64,000 nucleotides of DNA from Lachnospiraceae bacterium (GTDB taxonomy: Bacteria > Bacillota > Clostridia > Lachnospirales > Lachnospiraceae). Under the pieces are notes generated by a model that made no database searches, was not told the DNA's origin, and was given only the letters and a program-made list of their open reading frames with translations. The position numbers were made by a program, and so were the translations under genes. The stretch is taken from the NCBI GenBank assembly GCA_017540605.1, contig JAFYAS010000060.1:78761-142760 (forward strand). The letters run 5' to 3'. Positions 53,825 to 61,518 of this stretch are shown in pieces (within the stretch, counting starts at the first letter, position 1; every line of letters starts with the position of its first letter).

Positions 53825-55005
53825 AAAAATGGATTGCTGTAATAATCGAATTGTTATTGGTCGGAGTTTTGCTTTTGACATTCAAACTTCTGGGTTCTTC
53901 GTTTTTCAAAGGAGAATCTACGGAAGAAGTTTCTACTGCAACCGTAGTTGAAACAACGGAGAGTGTTGTCCTTGCCACTACCACTACCGAAGAGATCACC
54001 ACAACAGAGGAAGAAAAGCCTGTTACAGTTACAATTTCCGCTTGCGGTGATTGCACTATGGGTATAGACAAGCAGTTCGCCTACGAGGGTTCCTTCAACG
54101 ATACATTTGACAAGAAGGGGGCTGACTACTTCTTGGAAAAGGTAAAGCCTATATTTGATGCTGATGATCTCACTATTGCAAATCTTGAGTGCATCCTTAC
54201 GGATAAGGGAGAGAGAAGAAATAAGAACTGGGCATTTAGAGGAAAGCCTGAGTATGTGGATGTTCTTTCACATGGTGGAGTAGATGCTGTTGCATTTGCC
54301 AACAATCATTGTATGGATTTTGGCGATATAAGCTATACCGATACTATGAATATACTAGAGGAGAAGAATATGCCTTATGCCTCTTACGAGAGAGTTACAA
54401 CCTATGATGCCAACGGCATAAAGGTGGGGATGATCGCTATCAACTGCCTTGGAGTCACTGAAGAAAGTGAAACAACGGGAAGTATAGGTCAGGCTGAAAA
54501 ATATCTTACTCAGGATATGGAAAAGCTTAAGGGCATGAACTGTGACATGATCGTTGTAAGCTTTCACTGGGGCGTTCAGTCTGATCCGAAACTTTCTGAA
54601 AATCAGAAGGTGCTTGGACATAAGGCTGTTGATATGGGAGCAGATCTTGTGCTCGGTCATCATCCTCATATTATTCAGGGTATAGAAAAATATAATGGGG
54701 CTTATATTGTTTACAGTCTTGCCAATTTCTGCTTTGGAGGACACAAGAATCCAAAGGACAAGGATACCTTTATCTATCAACAGACCTTTACATTTCTTGG
54801 AGGCGAAAAAACGGATAAGACTACAGCCAGAGTGTATCCCTGTAGAGTGACCTCTGTGAAGGATTACAACAATTACCAGCCTGTAGTTGTAGAAGGGGAG
54901 GATGCCGACAAGGTTATCAAAAAAATCCTTGATCGTTCCGATGGTTTTGATATAAAAATAGATGCCGAAGGCTATTTAGAAAAAGCTGATGATCAAGTTG
55001 AATAA
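53821..55005 (+). CDS. CapA/PgsA-like metallophosphoesterase-type cell-surface protein
   Basis: A 394-residue protein anchored by an N-terminal hydrophobic segment (about 5-25). A Thr/Glu-rich linker (about 38-72) follows, and then a CapA domain (PF09587 type) from about 75: ISACGDCTMG, NLECIL, FANNHCMDF, and later SFHWGVQSD and LGHHPHIIQG. The motifs carry the expected metal-binding acidic and histidine residues. Family members are involved in surface poly-gamma-glutamate or other polymer formation, but no polymer synthase genes are adjacent. It overlaps rng by four bases. Confidence 0.88.
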   Translation: MKKWIAVIIELLLVGVLLLTFKLLGSSFFKGESTEEVSTATVVETTESVVLATTTTEEITTTEEEKPVTVTISACGDCTMGIDKQFAYEGSFNDTFDKKGADYFLEKVKPIFDADDLTIANLECILTDKGERRNKNWAFRGKPEYVDVLSHGGVDAVAFANNHCMDFGDISYTDTMNILEEKNMPYASYERVTTYDANGIKVGMIAINCLGVTEESETTGSIGQAEKYLTQDMEKLKGMNCDMIVVSFHWGVQSDPKLSENQKVLGHKAVDMGADLVLGHHPHIIQGIEKYNGAYIVYSLANFCFGGHKNPKDKDTFIYQQTFTFLGGEKTDKTTARVYPCRVTSVKDYNNYQPVVVEGEDADKVIKKILDRSDGFDIKIDAEGYLEKADDQVE

Positions 55006-55022
55006 ATTTTTAAAAAAAGTTG

Positions 55023-55051
55023 TTGACATATACTTTCTGTTATGGTAATAT
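55023..55051 (+). promoter_or_regulatory. Promoter of tRNA-Gly
   Basis: TTGACA (55023-55028), 17-base spacer, TAATAT (55046-55051) with a TG one base upstream. Transcription would start about 20 bases before the tRNA 5' end. Confidence 0.8.
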
Positions 55052-55078
55052 GTCATTTGTCGTCAGGCGACGGCATAA

Positions 55079-55150
55079 GCGCGAGTGGCTCAGCGGTGGA
55101 GCATCTCCTTGCCAAGGAGAGGGTCGCGGGTTCGATTCCCGTCTCGCGCT
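55079..55150 (+). tRNA. tRNA-Gly, anticodon GCC
   Basis: A 72-base cloverleaf. The acceptor stem GCGCGAG (55079-55085) pairs with CTCGCGC (55143-55149), discriminator T. The D stem is GCTC/GAGC. The anticodon stem TCTCC/GGAGA encloses loop TTGCCAA, giving anticodon GCC. The T stem is GCGGG/CCCGT with loop TTCGATT. CCA is not encoded. Its 3' end is copied several times in the following 270 bases (see repeat units). Confidence 0.97.
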
Positions 55151-55161
55151 CTTTTTGTACG

Positions 55162-55194
55162 CAAAAGGGTGTCCCTATAGGGGGCACCCTTTTG
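55162..55194 (+). terminator. Long hairpin after tRNA-Gly
   Basis: A 14-bp stem (55162-55175 with 55181-55194, one G-T pair) closes a five-base loop (TATAG), 11 bases past the tRNA. The right arm contains the T run. It probably terminates or processes the tRNA transcript; the T-tract directly after the acceptor stem at 55152-55156 may also serve. Confidence 0.6.
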
Positions 55195-55197
55195 TGT

Positions 55198-55323
55198 ATA
55201 AAAAGAGCGCGGCTTAAGAATCGAAGTTTCGATTGTCTCGGCGAGTGGGGACTCGCCTCGGTCGTTGCTTCTGCTTCGCAGAGGTGTCCACTGGACACCC
55301 GCAACGTCTCGCGCTCTTTTTAT
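55198..55323. repeat. Palindromic repeat unit A, bounded by inverted copies of the tRNA-Gly 3' end
   Basis: The ends are a perfect 14-bp inverted repeat (55198-55211 and 55310-55323). The right end repeats 17 bases of the tRNA-Gly 3' end and T-tract (55305-55321 equals 55140-55156). The left end is its reverse complement. Inside: AATCGAA (55219-55225) facing TTCGATT (55228-55234), where AATCGAA is the reverse complement of the tRNA T-loop; a GCGAGT/ACTCGC hairpin (55241-55256); and a nested hairpin CGTTGC (55263-55268)/GCAACG (55301-55306) around GGTGTCC-ACT-GGACACC (55283-55299). It is GC-rich compared with its surroundings. Confidence 0.75.
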
Positions 55324-55330
55324 GAAATTC

Positions 55331-55414
55331 GCGGGTTCGGTCTCGGCGAGTGAGGGACTCGCCTCGGTCGGCGCCAAACAGGCTCCACCGGAGCCTGGCG
55401 CCCCGTCTCGCGCT
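55331..55414. repeat. Palindromic repeat unit B, module inserted between two pieces of a tRNA-Gly T arm
   Basis: Left flank 55331-55339 (GCGGGTTCG) equals the start of the tRNA T arm at 55126-55134. Right flank 55402-55414 (CCCGTCTCGCGCT) equals the tRNA 3' end at 55138-55150. Between them lies a GTCTCGG-led GCGAGT/ACTCGC hairpin shared with units A and C, then an outer GGCGCC stem (55370-55375 with 55397-55402), AAAC linker, and inner AGGCTCC-ACC-GGAGCCT (55380-55396). This inner part has the same design as the module at 28330-28387. Confidence 0.75.
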
Positions 55415-55415
55415 A

Positions 55416-55480
55416 GCGCGGCTTAAGAATCGAAGGTTCGATTGTCTCGGCGAGTGGGGACTCGCCTTGGTCGGCGCCAA
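55416..55480. repeat. Truncated repeat unit C
   Basis: Bases 55416-55473 match unit A bases 55207-55264 at 56 of 58 positions (direct repeat). The unit then runs into GGCGCCAA and stops, lacking the nested hairpin and right end. It carries a GGTTCGATT identical to the tRNA T loop. The purM promoter begins 19 bases later. Confidence 0.8.
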
Positions 55481-55498
55481 TTTTCACAGATTGTTCGC

Positions 55499-55527
55499 TT
55501 TACAAATCCCTAAATATTTCGTATAAT
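55499..55527 (+). promoter_or_regulatory. Promoter of purMND-clpC
   Basis: TTTACA (55499-55504), 17-base spacer, TATAAT (55522-55527), about 33 bases before purM. No purine riboswitch-like structure is visible between it and the start codon. Confidence 0.75.
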
Positions 55528-55559
55528 GTTGTCATCATTTTTATGGAGGATTTATATCG

Positions 55560-56585
55560 ATGGATTACAAGAATTCCGGAGTAGATATTGAGGCCGGCTA
55601 CAAGTCGGTTGAACTTATGAAGGAGCATGTGCAGAAAACTATGCGCGAAGAAGTCTTAGGTGGTCTTGGAGGCTTTTCCGGCGCATTTTCTATGGAGAAA
55701 TTTAAGACCATGGAAAAACCTACATTGGTTTCGGGGACAGACGGAGTAGGAACCAAGATAAAGCTCGCATATATCATGGACAAGCATGATACTGTTGGTA
55801 TCGACTGTGTGGCTATGTGTGTGAATGATATTGCCTGTGCGGGCGGAGAACCTTTGTTCTTCCTTGACTATATTGCATGCGGAAAGAATTACCCGGAAAA
55901 GATTGCATCCATTGTAAGCGGTGTAGCAAAGGGTTGTGAGATGTGTGGCGCTGCACTTATAGGAGGCGAGACCGCTGAGCATCCCGGACTTATGCCTGAG
56001 TCTGAATATGATCTCGCAGGCTTTGCTGTAGGTATTGTTGATGAGAAGGATCTTATCACAGGTAAGGATATAAAGGCGGGAGATACCATAGTTGCTATTG
56101 CTTCGTCAGGTATACATAGCAATGGCTTCTCTCTTGTCAGAAAGGTATTTGAGATGTCGAAGAATGCTCTTAGTACCTACTATGACGAGCTTGGTAAGAC
56201 TCTTGGTGAAGCACTTATTGAACCTACTAGGATATATGTGAAGGCTCTTCGTTCTGTTAAGGAGAGTGGTGTGACGATAAAAGGATGTTCACACATTACA
56301 GGTGGTGGTTTTTATGAGAATATTCCTCGTATGCTTCCTGAGGGCGTGAAGGCAGTGATAAAGAAGGACTCTTATGAGATCCCTGCTATATTCAAGCTTT
56401 TGCAAAATACCGGAGATATCTCAGAGAAGATGATGTACAACACATATAATATGGGTGTTGGTATGATGCTTGTTGTTGATGGTGCTGATGTAGACAAGAC
56501 CATAGAAGCTATCAATGCTTCAGGTGAGAAGGCATTTGTTGTAGGACAGATTGAAAGCGGCAACAAGGAAGTAGAGATCGTATAG
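55560..56585 (+). CDS. purM: Phosphoribosylformylglycinamidine cyclo-ligase
   Basis: PurM closes the imidazole ring to form AIR, the fifth step of purine synthesis. The 341-residue protein has the AIRS signature SGTDGVGTKIKLA, GIDCVAMCVNDIACAGGEP, GETAEHPG and CSHITGGGFYEN. Length is standard. ATG 55560 follows GGAGG at 55545-55549. purN and purD follow, but the other purine genes are not in this window. Confidence 0.97.
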   Translation: MDYKNSGVDIEAGYKSVELMKEHVQKTMREEVLGGLGGFSGAFSMEKFKTMEKPTLVSGTDGVGTKIKLAYIMDKHDTVGIDCVAMCVNDIACAGGEPLFFLDYIACGKNYPEKIASIVSGVAKGCEMCGAALIGGETAEHPGLMPESEYDLAGFAVGIVDEKDLITGKDIKAGDTIVAIASSGIHSNGFSLVRKVFEMSKNALSTYYDELGKTLGEALIEPTRIYVKALRSVKESGVTIKGCSHITGGGFYENIPRMLPEGVKAVIKKDSYEIPAIFKLLQNTGDISEKMMYNTYNMGVGMMLVVDGADVDKTIEAINASGEKAFVVGQIESGNKEVEIV

Positions 56586-56602
56586 TTTTTAAGGAGAAAA
56601 AG

Positions 56603-57244
56603 ATGTTAAAGATAGCGGTTTTAGTGTCCGGTGGAGGTACCAATCTTCAGGCGATCATCGACAGAGTACAGGATGGCTCCATCAGGAATACCGAGATTGC
56701 GGTTGTGATAAGCAACAATTATGATGTTTACGCTCTTGAAAGAGCGAAGCTTTCTGATATACCGAATGAGGTAGTATCCCCCAAGGATTATTCTGATAGG
56801 GCGGCTTTTGAAGCTGCCCTTCTTGAAAAAATCAAAGGCTACGAGGTGGATCTTGTAGTGCTTGCAGGCTTTTTGGTAAAGATACCTGAAGCTATGGTCG
56901 ATGCATATCCCAATAAGATCATCAATATTCATCCCTCACTTATCCCTTCTTTTTGCGGAGTGGGATATTATGGGATAAAGGTTCATGAGGCGGCTCTTAA
57001 GCGCGGTGTAAAGGTGTCCGGAGCCACCGTCCATTTTGTTGACAAGGGAACTGATACCGGGCCTATCATCATACAGAAACCTGTTGAGGTTCACGACGAT
57101 GATACTCCAAAGATTCTTCAACAGCGTATCATGGAACAGGCTGAGTGGCTGATCCTTCCTGAAGCAATAGATTGGATAGCTATGGGATATGTGAAGGTTG
57201 AGGATGGTATCGTAAAGGTTGATAAGTCCATAGGAACTGAATAA
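56603..57244 (+). CDS. purN: Phosphoribosylglycinamide formyltransferase
   Basis: PurN formylates GAR using 10-formyl-THF. The 213-residue protein begins LKIAVLVSGGGTNLQAIID and has the cofactor/catalytic motif INIHPSLIPSFCG and later GATVHFVDKGTDTGPII. ATG 56603 follows AAGGAG. It lies 17 bases after purM and 21 before purD. Confidence 0.96.
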   Translation: MLKIAVLVSGGGTNLQAIIDRVQDGSIRNTEIAVVISNNYDVYALERAKLSDIPNEVVSPKDYSDRAAFEAALLEKIKGYEVDLVVLAGFLVKIPEAMVDAYPNKIINIHPSLIPSFCGVGYYGIKVHEAALKRGVKVSGATVHFVDKGTDTGPIIIQKPVEVHDDDTPKILQQRIMEQAEWLILPEAIDWIAMGYVKVEDGIVKVDKSIGTE

Positions 57245-57265
57245 TTTATTTGAAAGGAAAATACC

Positions 57266-58537
57266 ATGAAGGTTTTAGTGATAGGTAGCGGCGGCAGAGA
57301 GCACGCCATAGTTACAAGTGTAGCAAAGAGTAAAAGAGTTGATAAGATATATGCGGCTCCCGGTAATGCAGGTATTGCAGAGCTTGCTGAGTGTGTTGAT
57401 ATAGGTGTGATGGAATTCGATAAGCTTGTTGCTTTTGCTAAGGAGAAGTCTGTTGACCTTACCATAGTTGCTCCTGATGATCCTTTGGTTGCAGGAGCGG
57501 TTGATGCTTTTGAAGCGGCAGGACTTCGTGCCTTCGGCCCCAGAGCCAATGCTGCTATCATCGAGGGATCAAAGGCATTTTCTAAGGAGCTTATGAAAAA
57601 ATACGACATTCCTACAGCTGCCTATGAGACCTTTGATGATGCTGATAAAGCGATAGCTTATCTTGAGACAGCGAAGTTCCCTATTGTATTAAAGGCTGAT
57701 GGACTTGCTCTTGGAAAGGGAGTCCTTATCTGCAAGGATCTTGAGGAAGCAAAGGCAGGTGTCAAGGAGATCATGCTTGATAAGCATTTTGGAGATGCCG
57801 GTAACAAGATGGTCATTGAGGAATTTATGACCGGTCGTGAGGTAAGTGTTCTTGCATTCTCAGATGGTACCACCATTAAGCCTATGACATCCGCTCAGGA
57901 TCACAAGCGTGCGGGAGATGGTGATACGGGCTTAAATACAGGTGGTATGGGTACATTTTCTCCAAGTCCCTTTTACACAGATGAAATTGCAGCTTTTTGT
58001 CAGAAGGAAGTATATGACAAGGCAATAAATGCTATGAAGGCTGAGGGTAGACCTTTTGTTGGTGTTCTCTTTACAGGACTTATGATAACTGAAGAAGGCA
58101 CGAAGGTTCTTGAGTTCAATGCTCGTTTTGGAGATCCTGAGGCTCAGGTTGTTCTTCCACGTATGAAGAATGATATCATTGATGTGATGGAGGCTTGTAT
58201 CGATGGAAAGCTAGCAGATATCGATCTTCAGTTTGAGGACAATGCAGCGGTATGTGTAGTTCTTGCATCAGACGGCTATCCTGTTAAGTATGACAAGGGC
58301 TTTGAGATCACAGGTCTTGAGACCTTCAAGGAGCATGAGGGCTATTATTGTTTCCATGCTGGCACAAAGCTTTCGGATGGCAAGGTTTTGACCAATGGCG
58401 GAAGAGTACTTGGCGTGACAGCCAAGGGTGAGGATCTTAAGACTGCCAGAGCCAATGCATACAAGGCTACCGAGTGGGTTTCATTTGACAATAAATATAT
58501 GCGTCACGATATCGGACGTGCTATAGATGAGGCGTAA
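57266..58537 (+). CDS. purD: Phosphoribosylamine-glycine ligase
   Basis: PurD ligates phosphoribosylamine and glycine with ATP to make GAR. The 423-residue ATP-grasp protein has GSGGREHAIV at the start, PIVLKADGLALGKGV, VIEEFMTGREVSVLAFSDG, the family's AQDHKRAGDGDTGLNTGGMG, and EFNARFGDPEAQVVLPR. It ends 6 bases before clpC. Confidence 0.97.
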   Translation: MKVLVIGSGGREHAIVTSVAKSKRVDKIYAAPGNAGIAELAECVDIGVMEFDKLVAFAKEKSVDLTIVAPDDPLVAGAVDAFEAAGLRAFGPRANAAIIEGSKAFSKELMKKYDIPTAAYETFDDADKAIAYLETAKFPIVLKADGLALGKGVLICKDLEEAKAGVKEIMLDKHFGDAGNKMVIEEFMTGREVSVLAFSDGTTIKPMTSAQDHKRAGDGDTGLNTGGMGTFSPSPFYTDEIAAFCQKEVYDKAINAMKAEGRPFVGVLFTGLMITEEGTKVLEFNARFGDPEAQVVLPRMKNDIIDVMEACIDGKLADIDLQFEDNAAVCVVLASDGYPVKYDKGFEITGLETFKEHEGYYCFHAGTKLSDGKVLTNGGRVLGVTAKGEDLKTARANAYKATEWVSFDNKYMRHDIGRAIDEA

Positions 58538-58543
58538 ATTATC

Positions 58544-61024
58544 ATGGAGTTTACCAAAAGCTCAAAAAATGTAATAAAGCAGGCTGTGAAGGCAGCAAAG
58601 AAGCTGGGGCACGAATATGTGGGCAGCGAGCATTTGCTTTTAGGCTTGATCAGAGAAAAGGAAAGTCTTGGGGGTTTCATCCTTCTTTCCAACGGTGTTG
58701 AGGAGAAGAGAATAGTAAAGCTGATGTCAAAGATGATGAATGACTCAGGTGATACTATGACCAAAGAAGTCATGTTTTCCAGATCCTATGAAGATATTCT
58801 TGCTGAGTCAGAGTATAGAGCAAAGGAGATGGGGGCATCTGAGATTGGTACTGAACACATTCTTCTTTCCCTCATCTATCATTCTGATTGTGTTGCTTAT
58901 AAGCTATTGGCTGCCATAGGTATCAATTTTGAGAATATAGTAGCTGATATTGCCAATGCATCAAGACTTGATTACAGGAATGTAAAACCCCAGGGAAAAA
59001 AAGGTAAGAAAAAAGGTAAGTCGGAAACTCCTGCTCTCGATCATTATGGCAGAGATCTTACAAAGATGGCAAAGGAAGGAAGACTTGATCCTGTCATTGG
59101 ACGTACAGCTGAGATGCAGAGAGTGATTCAGATATTATCAAGGCGTATGAAGAATAATCCCTGTCTGACCGGTGAACCCGGAGTCGGAAAGACTGCTATT
59201 ATAGAGGGGCTTGCCGAGCTTATTGTGGCAGGTGATGTTCCTGATTCCATTGCAGGAAAACGTATAGTTACCCTTGATCTTGCCGGGATGGTCGCAGGCT
59301 CTAAGTATCGTGGTGAATTTGAAGAGAGGATAAAAAGAGTTATAGATGAAGTGCGATCAGACAAGAGTATCATACTCTTTGTTGATGAGGTTCATACTCT
59401 GATAGGCGCAGGCGGTGCCGAGGGGTCTATGGATGCATCCAATATTTTAAAGCCTGCACTTTCAAGGGGTGAGGTTCAGATGATCGGAGCTACCACCACG
59501 GCGGAATACAGAAAGTACATTGAAAAGGATGCTGCTTTAGAGAGAAGATTTCAGCCGGTAGATGTAGAGGAGCCTACAAAGGAAGAGGCTAAAGAGATAT
59601 TGATGGGCTTAAAGCATTGCTATGAGGATCATCACGGTATAGAGATCACAGAGGAAGCTGTAAAGGCTGCTGTTGAACTTTCTGTGAGGTATATCAATGA
59701 CAGATATCTTCCTGATAAGGCTATCGATTTGATCGATGAAGCTTCTTCAAGAAAAAGACTTAATTTTTATTCGATAGATAAGCCGAAGACTAAGGCGCAG
59801 TTATCATTAAAGGCGATAGATGATGAAATCGAGGCACTGATCATTTCAGGTGATATAGAAAAGGCCAGACAAAAGAGAAAAGAGCGGGATGACCTTCTTG
59901 ACAGTGTGGCTACAAACGAGGGTAAGAAAAAACGCAAGGAGCAAAAAAAGCTTAGTCTATTAGAGTCTGATGTGGCAGAGGTTGTTTCTATGTGGACAAA
60001 GATACCTGTAAGCCGTCTTGAAGAGAAGGAAAGTAAGCGTCTCATAAAGCTTGATAAGGAGCTTCATAAGAGGGTGATAGGTCAGGACGAGGCTGTGGAG
60101 GCTGTGGCCAAGGCAGTTAAACGAGGTAGAGTTGGGCTAAAGGATCCTAAAAGACCAATTGGCTCCTTCCTATTTTTAGGACCTACCGGTGTAGGAAAGA
60201 CAGAGCTTTCCAAGGCTCTTTCCGAGGCTGTATTTGGAGATGAGAAATCCATGATCAGAGTTGATATGTCTGAATACATGGAGAAACACAGTGTATCGAA
60301 GATGATAGGATCACCTCCCGGATATGTTGGTTTTGATGAGGGTGGTCAGCTTTCTGAGAAGGTTAGAAAGCATCCTTATTCGGTCATCCTTTTTGATGAG
60401 ATAGAAAAGGCACATCCTGATGTATTCAATTTACTTTTACAGGTGTTGGATGATGGGCATATTACAGATTCTCACGGAAGGAAGGTCAATTTTAAGGATA
60501 CCATTATCATTATGACTTCCAACGCAGGGGCTCAGAGTATCATAGAACCCAAGAGACTTGGTTTTAATGCAATAGAGAATGCTGACGCCGATCACAAGAA
60601 GATGAAGGAAGGCGTGATGGAAGAGGTTAAACGCATCTTCAAGCCTGAATTCTTGAATCGTATTGATGAGACAATAGTATTTAGAGCTCTAAGTGAGAAG
60701 GAGATCAAAGAGATCATAGATCTTTTGATGAAGGAGCTTACTGAAAGAGTTTTAAAGCAGATGAATATCTCGTTAAGATACGGTGAGCCGGTAAGGCAAT
60801 TCATTTTCAAAAAGGGTTATGATAAAAAATACGGAGCAAGACCCTTAAAACGTGCTATTCAGACTCATGTAGAGGATATGCTTGCTGAAGAGGTATTGGC
60901 CGGTCATATCATAGAGGGTGACAAGGTGGCTTTGTCGGTAAAGGATGACAAGATCATTTTCACCTCTGACAGAAGTAAAAATAATACCAAAAGCAGTAGA
61001 AAAAAAACTGCTGATAAGGTATAA
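58544..61024 (+). CDS. clpC: ATP-dependent Clp protease ATPase subunit ClpC
   Basis: ClpC is a AAA+ unfoldase that feeds proteins to ClpP. The 826-residue protein has an N domain (about 1-145, EYVGSEHLLLGLI), first ATPase (GEPGVGKTAI, FVDEVHTLIGAGG), a UVR-like M domain (about 420-470) and second ATPase (FLGPTGVGKTELSK, GSPPGYVGFDEGG). All catalytic motifs are present. The usual ctsR-mcsA-mcsB genes are not upstream; it follows purD by 6 bases instead, and I found no CtsR operator-like repeat. Its ribosome binding site is weak, which suggests coupling to purD. Confidence 0.95.
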   Translation: MEFTKSSKNVIKQAVKAAKKLGHEYVGSEHLLLGLIREKESLGGFILLSNGVEEKRIVKLMSKMMNDSGDTMTKEVMFSRSYEDILAESEYRAKEMGASEIGTEHILLSLIYHSDCVAYKLLAAIGINFENIVADIANASRLDYRNVKPQGKKGKKKGKSETPALDHYGRDLTKMAKEGRLDPVIGRTAEMQRVIQILSRRMKNNPCLTGEPGVGKTAIIEGLAELIVAGDVPDSIAGKRIVTLDLAGMVAGSKYRGEFEERIKRVIDEVRSDKSIILFVDEVHTLIGAGGAEGSMDASNILKPALSRGEVQMIGATTTAEYRKYIEKDAALERRFQPVDVEEPTKEEAKEILMGLKHCYEDHHGIEITEEAVKAAVELSVRYINDRYLPDKAIDLIDEASSRKRLNFYSIDKPKTKAQLSLKAIDDEIEALIISGDIEKARQKRKERDDLLDSVATNEGKKKRKEQKKLSLLESDVAEVVSMWTKIPVSRLEEKESKRLIKLDKELHKRVIGQDEAVEAVAKAVKRGRVGLKDPKRPIGSFLFLGPTGVGKTELSKALSEAVFGDEKSMIRVDMSEYMEKHSVSKMIGSPPGYVGFDEGGQLSEKVRKHPYSVILFDEIEKAHPDVFNLLLQVLDDGHITDSHGRKVNFKDTIIIMTSNAGAQSIIEPKRLGFNAIENADADHKKMKEGVMEEVKRIFKPEFLNRIDETIVFRALSEKEIKEIIDLLMKELTERVLKQMNISLRYGEPVRQFIFKKGYDKKYGARPLKRAIQTHVEDMLAEEVLAGHIIEGDKVALSVKDDKIIFTSDRSKNNTKSSRKKTADKV

Positions 61025-61087
61025 TAAGGGTGATGTTTTTTAAACATCGCATGGATAATAAATCTATATTATTTAAGGAGAACCATC

Positions 61088-61504
61088 ATGGCAGTAGTTT
61101 CAGAATTGATTCGCAAGGAATCAGGCGGAAGTCTCAGTTTCGGAGATTATACTCTTAAGGAAAAGACAAAAAAGGACGGCTTTGAATTTGAAGGAGATCG
61201 TTATAAGGTAAAGACCTTCAATGAGATCACAAAGCTTGAGAAGAACGGCTCATTTGTATATGAGTCTGTACCCGGAACAGCAGTATTCAACTTCGTGGAG
61301 ACAGATAAGCAGATATCCTTTGAGGTTGAGGGTACCGAGGATTCACAGATCACTCTTGAGCTTGAGTCTTCAAAGGAATACAAGACCTATGTTCGCGGAG
61401 AATATATCGGTGATGTAAAGACCAATCTTGGAGGTAAGCTTGTTCTTTCGGTTGAGCTCAACGAAGGTGAGAGAGTATCTGTAAAGGTTGACAAACAGGA
61501 TTAG
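61088..61504 (+). CDS. Conserved hypothetical protein, about 138 residues
   Basis: A soluble 138-residue protein with alternating beta-strand character. Strands include VYESVPGTAVFNFVE and QITLELES, and a later YVRGEYIGDVKTNLGGKL. There is no signal peptide, membrane segment or metal motif. Similar Clostridia proteins carry an uninformative 'endosialidase' label as I recall it, but nothing here supports such an enzyme. It has an AAGGAG site before ATG 61088 and sits between clpC and radA. Confidence 0.6.
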   Translation: MAVVSELIRKESGGSLSFGDYTLKEKTKKDGFEFEGDRYKVKTFNEITKLEKNGSFVYESVPGTAVFNFVETDKQISFEVEGTEDSQITLELESSKEYKTYVRGEYIGDVKTNLGGKLVLSVELNEGERVSVKVDKQD

Positions 61505-61518
61505 TATAAGGAGCATTT

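Noticed and set aside
55020..55480. Several overlapping frames on both strands over tRNA-Gly and its repeats
   Set aside because: They follow from the repeat sequence and overlap the tRNA; similar translated pieces recur because the DNA repeats.
55198..55480. Possible CRISPR array
   Set aside because: Repeats are of unequal size, palindromic and partly tRNA-derived, with no regular spacers and no cas genes nearby.
55528..55559. Purine riboswitch ahead of purM
   Set aside because: The leader from promoter to start is only about 33 bases, too short for the aptamer.
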